From: Acidobacteriota bacterium
GTDB taxonomy: Bacteria; Acidobacteriota; Terriglobia; Terriglobales; Acidobacteriaceae
DNA length: 64,000 bases
Direction: 5' to 3'
NCBI GenBank assembly: GCA_003225075.1
Contig: QIAP01000041.1
Span: 1-64,000, forward strand
Part shown: positions 18,163 to 26,654 of the stretch, one piece after another
Layout: each line of letters opens with the position of its first letter
Position numbering within the stretch: position 1 is the stretch's first letter
Program-made: the position numbers and the translations under genes
Notes under the pieces: model-generated
What the model was told of the DNA's origin: nothing
The model's input: the letters and a program-made list of their open reading frames with translations, nothing else
Database searches by the model: none

Positions 18163-18972
18163 CTAGGAGCGGCGGGCGCTCTCTGGCAGGTGGTTATTTA
18201 CCAATGCAACCAATGCACCCTGAAGATGAGGCCCGCAAGCCAATAAACCGGAGAGCAGTGGAGATTTATTGTTACACCGCAGTGGGGTATCGTCCAATGT
18301 GCGCACCACTCCGCCAGCACTCAGTACCAGCGCCGCACCGGCAGCAACGTCCCATTCATTTTTCGGCGTCAGGGTGAAGGTGGCATCGGCCAATCCTGCC
18401 GACACAAGAGCAAGCTTGTATGCAACCGAACCCATCGGTTTGATTTTGAAGGCGGTGTCAGTGAACTGCCGCCATTCACCGCGCTTTACTTCGCTGCGGC
18501 TGGCGAGCACCAGGGCGCCATCGAGGGTTTTCTTCTGGCTGGGCTGTGCCCGATTGCCGTTGTACGTAACCCCATTTTCTAACGAGCCAATAAAAATCTC
18601 GTTGGTTGCGGGATTGCAAATTCCGCCAGCCACGGGACAGCCATTCTCCACCATCGCAATCGATACGCAAAACTCAGGAATTCCCGCAACAAATTCGCGG
18701 GTGCCATCCAGCGGATCGACTACCCAAACTCTGTTCTTGGAGAGACGCGAGGCGTCATCCACACTTTCTTCTGAGAGCCAGCCCTCGCCATCCCGCAACA
18801 GGTGTTCACGGAGAACTGCGTCAACCTGGCGGTCAGCCTCGGTGACCGGGTCATGCCCAATTTTGTACTCGATCTCGATAGCACCGGGGGTAAAGCGGCT
18901 GAGAACCTTGCGCGCAGCCTCCAAACCCGCATGGATGCGTTGCAGTGTTTCCGAGTTTGAGGAACGATTCAT
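18163..18972 (-). CDS. cysQ: 3'(2'),5'-bisphosphate nucleotidase, inositol monophosphatase family
   Basis: 269 residues of the Li+-sensitive phosphatase superfamily. Visible are DPVTEADRQVD, LSEESVDD, the metal centre WVVDPLDGTREFVAG and the C-terminal NEWDVAAGAALVLSAGG. The order and the REF-type continuation fit the CysQ branch, which hydrolyses the PAP left after sulfation; inositol-phosphate activity remains possible. It follows the TauE-type permease and Sat-CysC genes on the same strand, which strongly favours the PAP role. Cytosolic. PAP removal is needed when PAPS-dependent sulfotransferases run, and two of these are encoded a few kb away. Confidence 0.88.
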   Translation of the reverse strand: MNRSSNSETLQRIHAGLEAARKVLSRFTPGAIEIEYKIGHDPVTEADRQVDAVLREHLLRDGEGWLSEESVDDASRLSKNRVWVVDPLDGTREFVAGIPEFCVSIAMVENGCPVAGGICNPATNEIFIGSLENGVTYNGNRAQPSQKKTLDGALVLASRSEVKRGEWRQFTDTAFKIKPMGSVAYKLALVSAGLADATFTLTPKNEWDVAAGAALVLSAGGVVRTLDDTPLRCNNKSPLLSGLLACGPHLQGALVALVNNHLPESARRS

Positions 18973-19000
18973 GATGTCCTTAAGAAAAGTTTTGTTCCAG

Positions 19001-19771
19001 TCAAGCCCAAAGCATCCTGGCGCCGGTAGCCAGAAGCACAGTGCAGAGAATGCGACGAAGCCAGAGTACCGGGACCCGCGTGCTCAGATGAGAACCCAAC
19101 AATCCGCCGGGAATCGATCCAATCAGCAAAGCCCCGACCAGCTTGGGATCAACGTTTCCCAGGCGGAAATGCAAAAAACTGGTAACCCCGGTCAATATGA
19201 TTGCATGAACAATGTCAGTGCCCACCATTACCTTCGGCGGAAAACTATAAAAAAGTAACAATAACATCATGATGATGCTGCCGGAACCTACAGAGGTCAT
19301 GCCCACCAGGAAGCCCGCCAGAAGCCCAATGATGGCCATCCCCAAGAATGATTTCATGGTTGGAGGGCGGTTGGTGACACGGTCTTCGATGCGTTGCTGA
19401 AACAGTAGCAGTGTGGGAATGCAGACCAGTAAGAGCCCGACGGCCGACTTGATGAAGTCGTTGACCCCGGTTCCATAAATTGTCCGCAAATGAGTAAGAA
19501 AGCCAACCCCAGCGATCGAGCCAGGAATGCTGCCCACCGCAAGCGCCAGCACCACTTTGCGGCGGACAGTACCTTTGCTCAGGTGCAGCCAACCCGCGCC
19601 AATCTTCGTGACGAAATTGAACAAAGCATCGGATCCGACCGCCATGATGGCCGGCACCTTAAGAACGAAAATGAGCAGCGGCAACAGGAGCACACCGCCG
19701 CCCAGTCCGGTGAGGCCGATGAGGGTGCCTACCAGAAATCCGATCAAGATCTTGAGTGTTATTGCAGGCAT
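19001..19771 (-). CDS. TauE/SafE-type sulfite/anion permease
   Basis: 256 residues with about eight hydrophobic helices in two homologous halves. The first half shows GFLVGTLIGLTGLGGGVLLLPLL, the second GFLVGMTSVGSGSIIMMLLLLF, the duplicated Gly-rich motif of the former DUF81 family. Members move sulfite, sulfoacetate or other organic sulfur anions across the inner membrane; direction and substrate are not evident. It sits between Sat-CysC and the CysQ-like gene, so a role in sulfate or sulfite handling for PAPS synthesis is likely. The start ATG gives a normal family length. Confidence 0.88.
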   Translation of the reverse strand: MPAITLKILIGFLVGTLIGLTGLGGGVLLLPLLIFVLKVPAIMAVGSDALFNFVTKIGAGWLHLSKGTVRRKVVLALAVGSIPGSIAGVGFLTHLRTIYGTGVNDFIKSAVGLLLVCIPTLLLFQQRIEDRVTNRPPTMKSFLGMAIIGLLAGFLVGMTSVGSGSIIMMLLLLFYSFPPKVMVGTDIVHAIILTGVTSFLHFRLGNVDPKLVGALLIGSIPGGLLGSHLSTRVPVLWLRRILCTVLLATGARMLWA

Positions 19772-19886
19772 GAAAGACGCGCCGTAGCCTTAATCCCGAA
19801 GCTCATGGTCCTGTCGCCGCAGCCCAGCGTCAGCATAGTCTCGATCCACGACGGACAAATGGAAGGCCGTCGCCAGATGTCGTCCG

Positions 19887-21632
19887 CTATTTCCCCTGTC
19901 CATTTACCCCGATAAAGCCCTGTTGTTCAAGGTGAAGAATAATTTCCTGAGCGGCCTCCTCAGGCGACAGGTCGGCGGTGTTGATCACCACTTCCGCGTC
20001 TGCCGGAGTTTCGTAGGGGTCGGAAATACCAGTGAATTCCTTGACGATTCCCGCCCGCGCCTTGGCATACAGTCCTTTACGGTCGCGTTGCTCACAGACC
20101 TCCAGGGGGGTAGCGATATGAACCAGGACGAAGCCGCCGAAGGGCTCGATCATCTGACGCACCGCCTTGCGGACCGCATTATAGGGAGCGATGGGGGCGC
20201 AGATGGCGATGCCGCCGTTCTTGGTAATCTCCGAGGCGACATAGCCGATGCGGCGGATATTGATGTCGCGATGCTCCTTGGAAAAACCCAGCTCTGACGA
20301 TAAGTGTTTGCGGACAAGGTCGCCATCAAGCAACGTAACTGGGCGCCCGCCGGTCTCCAAGAACTTGGTGAGCAGCACATTGGCGATGGTCGATTTGCCC
20401 GATCCTGAAAGCCCGGTGAAGAAAATGGTTACCCCCTGCTTGTGCCGTGGCGGATAGCTACGGCGCAGTTCTTGAACCACTTCGGGATAAGTGAACCAGC
20501 TTGGGATTTCGCGGCCTTCATTCAAGCGCTGGCGCAAATCGGTGCCCGAAAGGTTAAGAACGCGTGCGCCCTTCGGTACTTCGTTGTCGGGCACATACTG
20601 ATCCTGATCCTCGAGGTACACCATCATGTTGAAAGGCACCATAGCGACGCCGATATCCGCTTCGTGCTTGCGGAAAAGTTCCTGAGCTTCGTAAGGGCCG
20701 TAAAACGGTTTGCCGTCACTGTCGTTGCCCGGGCCAGCGTGATCGCGTCCCACGATCTGATGGGTGCAACCATGGTTCTTGCGGATGATTCCGTGCCAGA
20801 TTGCTTCGCGCGGCCCTCCCATACGCATGGCCAGCGGAAGCATGGCAAGCTTCACTGTTCCTGGCGGGTACTTCGAGAGCAGCAACTGATAGCAGCGGAC
20901 GCGGGTGTAATAGTCCACGTCGCCGGGTTTGGTCATGCCGACGGAGGGATGCAGCAGCAGATTCGCCTCCACCTGCTTGGCAGCGCGGAAGGTCAGCTCC
21001 TGGTGAGCGCGGTGCATGGGATTGCGAGTCTGGAATGCCACCACGCGACGCCAGCCTAAGCGCGCAAACTCCGCTCGCAATTCGGCCGGTGTCAGACGCA
21101 ATGCGCGGAAATCATAGTGCGAAGGCATTTGCACGCCTTCGACTCGGCCACCTACATACCAGGGATTGCCTTTATTCAGCACATAATCCACGCCGGGGTG
21201 AACCATGCTGGTGGTACCAAAGACCGCCTTGGCTTCCGCCTTGCGGTCGGGTTGCCACACATCCTCGACGTGCAGGACGGCGAGCATCACGCCTTCGGGA
21301 TCGCGCAGCGCAATCTTGCTGGTGCCTGGGGTCAGCTTTTTGGCGAATTCTTCGCTGACATCGAGATTGATGGGCATTGGCCAAAGGGTATTGTTGGCGA
21401 GCCGCATCTTGTGGCAGACGCCCTCGTAATCAGCACGCGTCATAAATCCGTGCAGCGGTGAAAACCCGCCGCTGATGAGAAGTTCCAGATCGCAAAGTTG
21501 GCGTGGGGTAAGGTCCCACGAAGGCCACTCGCGTGAGTGCGCTTTAAGTTCCGCGCTGCGTTCGGCAGGGGCTATAAGATTTACTAGTTCATTACCGTGT
21601 GGTGCAATCAGATGGCTGGTTGAAGCGATCAA
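19887..21632 (-). CDS. sat-cysC: Bifunctional sulfate adenylyltransferase / APS kinase (PAPS synthase)
   Basis: About 581 residues from a TTG start. The N-terminal ATP sulfurylase part shows QTRNPMHRAHQELT (the nucleotide-binding HxxH-type motif), GRDHAGPG and NLSGTDLRQRL. The C-terminal APS kinase part shows FTGLSGSGKST (Walker A), DGDLVRKHLSSELGFS and HRDINIRRIGYVA. Together these turn sulfate and ATP into PAPS in the cytosol. A longer frame exists upstream from an ATG near 21764, but TTG 21632 is preceded at nine bases by AGGAGG and gives the normal length of such fusions, so I prefer it. It heads a minus-strand group with TauE and CysQ genes. There is no CysH or sulfite reductase nearby, so PAPS seems meant for sulfation. 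Confidence 0.92.
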   Translation of the reverse strand: MIASTSHLIAPHGNELVNLIAPAERSAELKAHSREWPSWDLTPRQLCDLELLISGGFSPLHGFMTRADYEGVCHKMRLANNTLWPMPINLDVSEEFAKKLTPGTSKIALRDPEGVMLAVLHVEDVWQPDRKAEAKAVFGTTSMVHPGVDYVLNKGNPWYVGGRVEGVQMPSHYDFRALRLTPAELRAEFARLGWRRVVAFQTRNPMHRAHQELTFRAAKQVEANLLLHPSVGMTKPGDVDYYTRVRCYQLLLSKYPPGTVKLAMLPLAMRMGGPREAIWHGIIRKNHGCTHQIVGRDHAGPGNDSDGKPFYGPYEAQELFRKHEADIGVAMVPFNMMVYLEDQDQYVPDNEVPKGARVLNLSGTDLRQRLNEGREIPSWFTYPEVVQELRRSYPPRHKQGVTIFFTGLSGSGKSTIANVLLTKFLETGGRPVTLLDGDLVRKHLSSELGFSKEHRDINIRRIGYVASEITKNGGIAICAPIAPYNAVRKAVRQMIEPFGGFVLVHIATPLEVCEQRDRKGLYAKARAGIVKEFTGISDPYETPADAEVVINTADLSPEEAAQEIILHLEQQGFIGVNGQGK

Positions 21633-21641
21633 ATCCGTGAA

Positions 21642-21647
21642 CCTCCT
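21642..21647 (-). promoter_or_regulatory. Ribosome binding site that decides the TTG start of sat-cysC
   Basis: AGGAGG on the minus strand, nine bases before TTG 21632. No comparable site precedes the upstream ATG. Confidence 0.6.
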
Positions 21648-22125
21648 GGGTTCGGTTGTGTTCCAGACTTCTATTTTTGCCTGGATAAATTCCAGACGAT
21701 ACGAATGGTTTAACTTGCAGAACTGAGGGGAAGGCGTTTTTTCCTGCCAAAGTGCTGCTTCCAACGCCGGCGAACAGAATTTTGCTTGGTTGGACTGCGT
21801 TAAGTCAAATGGACTGCAATTCAGATACCTTCAGAGGAGTTCGCGTTCGAGTTATCGTGCTAAGAACTAAGGATTTGTAGATTTTATCATCGCCTGGCGT
21901 TGTGCAGGTGAGACCAGGTGAAAAAGTTTGCGTTAAAGTTGGTCGGATTGCCTCGAGGGGGGTTAACGGATGATGCCAATTTTTGCAACTCAGCACGGGC
22001 GGTACCAAGATGACACTCGGTTGTGGATGTCACCAGAGACCAGTTCCTCCCATAGTATTCTGGATTGGAAGTAAGGTGGCCGCGGGATGCCGGTTCCGAC
22101 TCAGTGCCAGGTTACTGAATAATTG
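21648..22125. other. Divergent intergenic region between sat-cysC and the second deacetylase
   Basis: About 480 bases that must hold promoters in both directions. Part could be read as an N-terminal extension of sat-cysC but has no similarity to the family. I see no RNA gene or clear operator. Confidence 0.5.
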
Positions 22126-23118
22126 ATGCTTAAAAATTGGATGCAACGGGGCTTAGTCGGTAGCGGGGTCACACGGTTGGCAGGACGGCTGGCAGGACCA
22201 GGAGTCGCCATCCTTATGTATCACTCGGTGATGGACGATCCGTTGCAAGCCGCCAGCACTCTAGGCGGTATCGTCCATTCGACGAAGGTTTTTCGCGAGC
22301 AAATGGAACTGATTGCTCGCGATTACAATACCCTGACTTTGGCTGATGTTTTGCTTTTTGTGCAAGGGGAAAAGGAACCTCCGACCCGGTCGGTGGCAAT
22401 TACCTTTGACGATGGGTACGCTGACAACTTCGAAGTCGCTATGCCGGTGCTCGATCAAACTGGCGTACCCGCCGCTTTCTACGTGGTGGTGGACTGTGTC
22501 GAAAACGCGAGACTGCCCTGGCCTGCGCGACTGCGTTATGCGTTCTACACCACAAAGAAGAGCACTTGGGCGGAATCGAATGGAACTCTCTGGCCGTTGA
22601 AGAGTTTCGAGCAGCGGGACGGCGCCTTTCTGAAGGCCTGCGATGACTGTTGCCAACTGGCGGGCGCAAGGCAGGAACAATTCGTGAGCGGGATCGAGCG
22701 TGACCTGGATGCGGAGTTTCGCTCTGCCGAGAACCCCATGATGACCTGGGACCAACTGTGCGGACTCACACGAAGGGGTCATATCTTGGGTTCGCATACC
22801 ATGACACATCCCAACATGGCGTACCTGCCCGACGCAGATTTACAAATTGAGTTTGCTGAATCGAAGCGCAGTTTGGAAGAACGTCTAAACTCGCCGATAG
22901 ATCATTTTTCCTATCCGTGTCCAGCGCTCTCTCCGCACTGGCGCGATCGAACGGTCGAAGCGAGTGCTCAAGCCAAGTACCGTACTGCCGTGACCACGAA
23001 TGGAGGTCCAGTTCGCAGGAACCATAATCCACTCTGCCTGCGTCGTGTGCGTCCCACGAAAGACATTGAGGGGCTACGGTGGAATCTGGAATGCACATTC
23101 CTGGGGCGCTCGGTATGA
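22126..23118 (+). CDS. Polysaccharide deacetylase family protein (second copy)
   Basis: About 330 residues from ATG 22126 (TTG 22123 is adjacent). NodB-type motifs: ILMYHSV, TFDDGYADNFE, LGSHTMTHPNMAYL with the two His metal ligands, and FSYPCPALS. A long insert lies between the TFDDG and SHTMTH motifs. It has no signal peptide. Sequence and insert differ clearly from the deacetylase at 17094, so this is not a recent duplicate. The stop overlaps the next start (ATGA at 23115-23118), so it is translationally coupled to the FemAB-like gene. Deacetylase-FemAB pairs are typical of EPS loci associated with exosortase systems. Confidence 0.9.
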   Translation: MLKNWMQRGLVGSGVTRLAGRLAGPGVAILMYHSVMDDPLQAASTLGGIVHSTKVFREQMELIARDYNTLTLADVLLFVQGEKEPPTRSVAITFDDGYADNFEVAMPVLDQTGVPAAFYVVVDCVENARLPWPARLRYAFYTTKKSTWAESNGTLWPLKSFEQRDGAFLKACDDCCQLAGARQEQFVSGIERDLDAEFRSAENPMMTWDQLCGLTRRGHILGSHTMTHPNMAYLPDADLQIEFAESKRSLEERLNSPIDHFSYPCPALSPHWRDRTVEASAQAKYRTAVTTNGGPVRRNHNPLCLRRVRPTKDIEGLRWNLECTFLGRSV

Positions 23119-24434
23119 AGGGTGAGGTGCCCGAGCTAACGGTTCGTGTGTATCACGATCTCGATGTTTTGCGGACCTTGGTTCCTGCCTGGGATGAGTT
23201 GTTGTCTGTATATCCCACAGCAACCATGTTTTGTAGCTGGGAATGGCTTTCTTCATGGTGGCGAGCGTTTGGCGGAGCGCGTCAACTGCTGGTACTGGCG
23301 TTTTACGATCGATCCCCAAACAATCAGGGCAAGCTGATTGGGCTGGCTCCTTTATCCGTAGAACGGCATCGCATCGCAGGCCCAGCCTGCTTGCGGAAGA
23401 TTCGCCTGATGGGAGACGGCAGCGGTGATTCGGACAATCTGGACATGCCGGTTCGGCCTGGTTGGGAAAAGCAGTTTGCAGTCGCGCTTCATCGATATCT
23501 TAGCGATCAGAAGAGCCTCTGGGATTTTTGCGAGCTGAATACGTTGCCGGCTGATTCTCCCGGCGCGGAAAGCCTTCGCCGATACTTGCAGACTCAGCGG
23601 TGGCATGTATTGCAGTATCAACGGGTCGCGTCAGCGATTGCTTTACCCGACAACTGGGAAGGATATCTTCGTCAGCTTTCGAGCGAAGATCAGAAGAACC
23701 TCAGCCGCTACGCACGGCGGTTGGAGAAGCGTTATCAGACGCGCATCTATCGCTGCACACAGGAGAGCGAGTTAGCTGCGGTTCTCGAAGCACTATTCCA
23801 ATTGCATCAGGAGCGCTGGCAGGCTGCCGGGGAAGCGGGCAGCTTTGCATCTGAGGAGCGCAGACGCTTTTACTATGACTTGAGTCGTTTGCTTCTGGCG
23901 CGGAGCAGTCTGGAACTATGGGCGCTGGAACTGAATGGGAGGATTGCCGCGGTGCAGTACGCCTTTCGCTACGGGAAGACGGTGTTTCAGCTTCAGGAAG
24001 GCTTTGATCCAGAGCGTTCGTCGGACCGCGTCGGTTTCGTACTGCGGGGACACGTGATGAAGCAACTTATCGAGGAAGGCGTACGAAAATATGACTTTCT
24101 TGCGGTCGAGCCTGGCTATAAGGCGCGCTGGTCAGCCCAAGTGGGGCATTATGTGAATTGTCATTTCGCCCGGCCGCTCACTTTAGGAAGTGGATATCTG
24201 AGTGCCGTACACAACGCAAGAGCGGGGAAGGAATGGCTGCGAGGGAATGTTCCAGAATCGATCTGGAATTTGCTGCATAGAGTGAACGTCGGGGTGCGAG
24301 GTAAATCGTCCCGGGAGGTGGAGCCCAAGATAGCTGAACCAGAGGCCTCATCACCGCAAACCGCTCAGTCGAATCCGATCAAGCAAGCCGAGGGTGGGAA
24401 GATAGCGGTGGATGTCGACAAGCAGTCGCGTTGA
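23115..24434 (+). CDS. GNAT-fold FemAB/CelD-like acyltransferase
   Basis: About 439 residues from ATG 23115, which overlaps the preceding stop in an ATGA; a start at 23079 would read back into the deacetylase gene. The fold is recognisable from FCSWEWLSSWWRAFGG in the N-terminal half and, in the C-terminal GNAT half, LELWALELNGRIAAVQYAF, KTVFQLQEGFDPE and G-VLRGHVMKQLIEEG--KYDFLAVEPGYKARW. This is the Acetyltransf_6 (CelD/BcsL) group, related to the FemAB-family proteins of EPS/PEP-CTERM loci. It likely transfers an acyl or aminoacyl group to a glycan or lipid carrier; the substrate is unknown. The tail of about 50 residues is polar and low in complexity. Confidence 0.85.
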   Translation: MKGEVPELTVRVYHDLDVLRTLVPAWDELLSVYPTATMFCSWEWLSSWWRAFGGARQLLVLAFYDRSPNNQGKLIGLAPLSVERHRIAGPACLRKIRLMGDGSGDSDNLDMPVRPGWEKQFAVALHRYLSDQKSLWDFCELNTLPADSPGAESLRRYLQTQRWHVLQYQRVASAIALPDNWEGYLRQLSSEDQKNLSRYARRLEKRYQTRIYRCTQESELAAVLEALFQLHQERWQAAGEAGSFASEERRRFYYDLSRLLLARSSLELWALELNGRIAAVQYAFRYGKTVFQLQEGFDPERSSDRVGFVLRGHVMKQLIEEGVRKYDFLAVEPGYKARWSAQVGHYVNCHFARPLTLGSGYLSAVHNARAGKEWLRGNVPESIWNLLHRVNVGVRGKSSREVEPKIAEPEASSPQTAQSNPIKQAEGGKIAVDVDKQSR

Positions 24435-24441
24435 TATATTT

Positions 24442-25320
24442 CTACCCGCCGGAGCGGACAGTTTCATCTTGTTGCGAAGATAGCGCGGCCTGTTCTGTAC
24501 TCAGCTTGTACCCAAGATTTTGCATGGCGGCACCCCAGGGAGACTCAATTTCAGCCACTGATCTGGGTGAAAGTTCAGACTTCCATCCGCCAGCGGAGGC
24601 CGCGCGCACAAATGGTTTGTCCTGACGAGTGCTTCTGGTCAACGCCCAATGATGAGATTGGCGCTTTTCCAAAGCCCTCATATGGTCCGCGGAACTCAGT
24701 TCGACCGCTGTTCGCAGCCTTTCGGGGGTTGCTTCGAGATCTAAGAGTGAAGCCACCCTGGCCAGTTCAAGTTCGGTTCGGGCAAGCATATCCTCGTAGC
24801 GCAATAGCACGAAATTTCGCTGACCTTCTCGCATTGCCGTCCAACTTCTCACGTGATCGATCCATGAGGCGGCCCACCCCCATTGAATGTCGAACTCTGC
24901 CGCAATAAAGCGAGGAACAAATTTCTCGATGGGATAGTCCTGGGAAATGCTTTTGCGCTTAATCGCATAGTGATAATAGGAGACGGCCACGTCGCGTGGA
25001 TCGCGGACGATATAGATGATGCGCTGGTAGCGTGGGTCGAAAGACTCGTGACTCTTGAGAATGCGTGGGCGATCGAGAGCGCGCAAAACCCGATCAGGAA
25101 ACAGATAGATTTCGGGGATGCGCGATTCGACATTCGCGAACGTAATGGGGTCGTCCTGATAAACAAGGTTTCCGATCAGGAAGCGGGCCCAGGTGTTACC
25201 TGATCTGGGATACGACACGATGAATATGTCGTCAGGAAAAACTGTAAGCGCCCGCCCGGCAGGCTTCTTGCCAAGCAAAATCCGCCAAGCTTCTCCCAGT
25301 GCTCGAAACATCCTCGGCAT
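24442..25320 (-). CDS. PAPS-dependent sulfotransferase (distal copy)
   Basis: About 292 residues. The Sulfotransfer_1 fold is shown by the PAPS 5'-phosphosulfate loop SYPRSGNTWARFL, the 3'-phosphate site YIVRDPRDVAVSYYHYAIK, LLRYEDML and a C-terminal TRSTRQDKPFVR--GGWKSELSP where the RKG-type motif normally lies. Cytosolic; it moves sulfate from PAPS to a hydroxyl or amine of an unknown acceptor. The start ATG 25320 shares its first base with the upstream ATP-grasp stop (TGATG), so it is translationally coupled. It is clearly a paralogue of the gene at 26655 and is the last gene of the NRPS operon; it converges on the FemAB-like gene. Confidence 0.92.
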   Translation of the reverse strand: MPRMFRALGEAWRILLGKKPAGRALTVFPDDIFIVSYPRSGNTWARFLIGNLVYQDDPITFANVESRIPEIYLFPDRVLRALDRPRILKSHESFDPRYQRIIYIVRDPRDVAVSYYHYAIKRKSISQDYPIEKFVPRFIAAEFDIQWGWAASWIDHVRSWTAMREGQRNFVLLRYEDMLARTELELARVASLLDLEATPERLRTAVELSSADHMRALEKRQSHHWALTRSTRQDKPFVRAASAGGWKSELSPRSVAEIESPWGAAMQNLGYKLSTEQAALSSQQDETVRSGG

Positions 25321-26651
25321 CACTTTTCCTTTTTGGAAGCAATTCCAACTGAGCCTTCATGTTCTTCTGGTTTGCTGTAAGAACGAAACGGATCGCGAAG
25401 ACGAGCAGGCAACAGTCTCTTGGCCACAGACGCGGCGTCGGATGCAAAAACGTTCTTCACAGCACGACCCGCTTCCCAGATTGCCGGCCACGGATCAGCC
25501 AGGGACCACAAAGCATCACGGACTGGGGGCAAAAAGTCCATCGCTGAGCTCATCAAATCACGGCGCAGGGACGAAGCATTCAGCTTTAAAGACGCCGGCA
25601 GAATGCCGCGCACGCGGCGGATATAACCGGCGTCCCAGCGCCAGCGCATCCCCACAACGTAGGAAGAGGGCACCTGCGGCGTCTCATCGTGTGCGAGTTG
25701 CCATTGATAGAAAGGGAAATCGATGCCCGCCTGAATGGGCAGCGAGAGTGTGCCCCAGTAGCGTCCGTTGATTTCCATCAGCGCAGCCTGACCATCCGCG
25801 GGATTCCAGCGGAATTCGACCATGGCCGCGCCGTCCCATTCGATTTCCCGAAGTAAGTCGTGCGCTTTTTCGACCAGTTCCTGATTGAGTGGCTCGCTGA
25901 GGGCAAGGACGGCGACGCCTCCGGTGTGCGGATTTTCCTTCAGACGACGATGTTGGAATGCCGCGATTTGCTTGCCCCGGTGAATCAGGATTTCTATCCC
26001 TATACCCGCACCTGGGCAATATTCCTGCAAAATGGCGCCGCTGAGTTCTCCGGATTGCACGGCGTCGCCCAGCTTTTCGCGAGAATGGAAATAGCGAACC
26101 TTAAACAATTCCTGAGAACCCTTGCTTCGAGGCTTGGCGACCACAGGAAAACTAAGTGAATCCGCTATTTCTTCCAGATTGGCAGCCTCAGAAATGAGGT
26201 ACTCGCCCGGAACACGGATACCGCAGCGTTGGGCGATTTCCAAAGTAGTTTGCTTATTCAAAACCCGATCGACTACGAGTGGTGGCGGGCACGCCACATG
26301 GGTCAGTTCGCTCAAGTGATTGTAGTGAGATGAAATTGCCGACAGTGCTGCGTCGGTGGCTGGAATAAGCATGTCGACGTTGCTCTCGTGAATAAGCGAC
26401 GAAAGAGCGTCAACGAAATGATCCGGCGTCTCGCAGTAGCTTGGCAGGCGAACGAAGTGGGTGATCGCACGGGATGATATGCGCGGCTCCTGTGCAGATA
26501 GAGCTGCAACCATCACCGGAATATGGTGGCGATGCAGAGAACGCGCGATGGGCACACTGATTCGAGGCTCTACGCCTAAGACCAGGACCGGCTGCTTCTC
26601 AAGGGCCGTTTTCAAAATGTTGCCGCCAGGCGATTCAAATTCGGAAGCCAA
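25320..26651 (-). CDS. ATP-grasp carboxylate-amine ligase (single-domain copy)
   Basis: 443 residues. ATP-grasp signatures: VLGVEPRISVPIARSLHRHH at the pre-grasp Rossmann region, SFPVVAKPRSKGS for the ATP-binding Lys, VEFRWNPADGQAALMEINGRYWG with the metal-binding Glu and Asn residues. It resembles the predicted ATP-dependent carboligases of COG3919, which join a carboxylate to an amine via an acyl phosphate. The C-terminal 130 residues have no known domain. It is a paralogue of residues 1-400 of the protein at 27634 but lacks the fused phosphatase. Three bases separate it from the upstream sulfotransferase gene, and it overlaps the downstream one. Confidence 0.88.
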   Translation of the reverse strand: MASEFESPGGNILKTALEKQPVLVLGVEPRISVPIARSLHRHHIPVMVAALSAQEPRISSRAITHFVRLPSYCETPDHFVDALSSLIHESNVDMLIPATDAALSAISSHYNHLSELTHVACPPPLVVDRVLNKQTTLEIAQRCGIRVPGEYLISEAANLEEIADSLSFPVVAKPRSKGSQELFKVRYFHSREKLGDAVQSGELSGAILQEYCPGAGIGIEILIHRGKQIAAFQHRRLKENPHTGGVAVLALSEPLNQELVEKAHDLLREIEWDGAAMVEFRWNPADGQAALMEINGRYWGTLSLPIQAGIDFPFYQWQLAHDETPQVPSSYVVGMRWRWDAGYIRRVRGILPASLKLNASSLRRDLMSSAMDFLPPVRDALWSLADPWPAIWEAGRAVKNVFASDAASVAKRLLPARLRDPFRSYSKPEEHEGSVGIASKKEK

Positions 26652-26654
26652 TAT

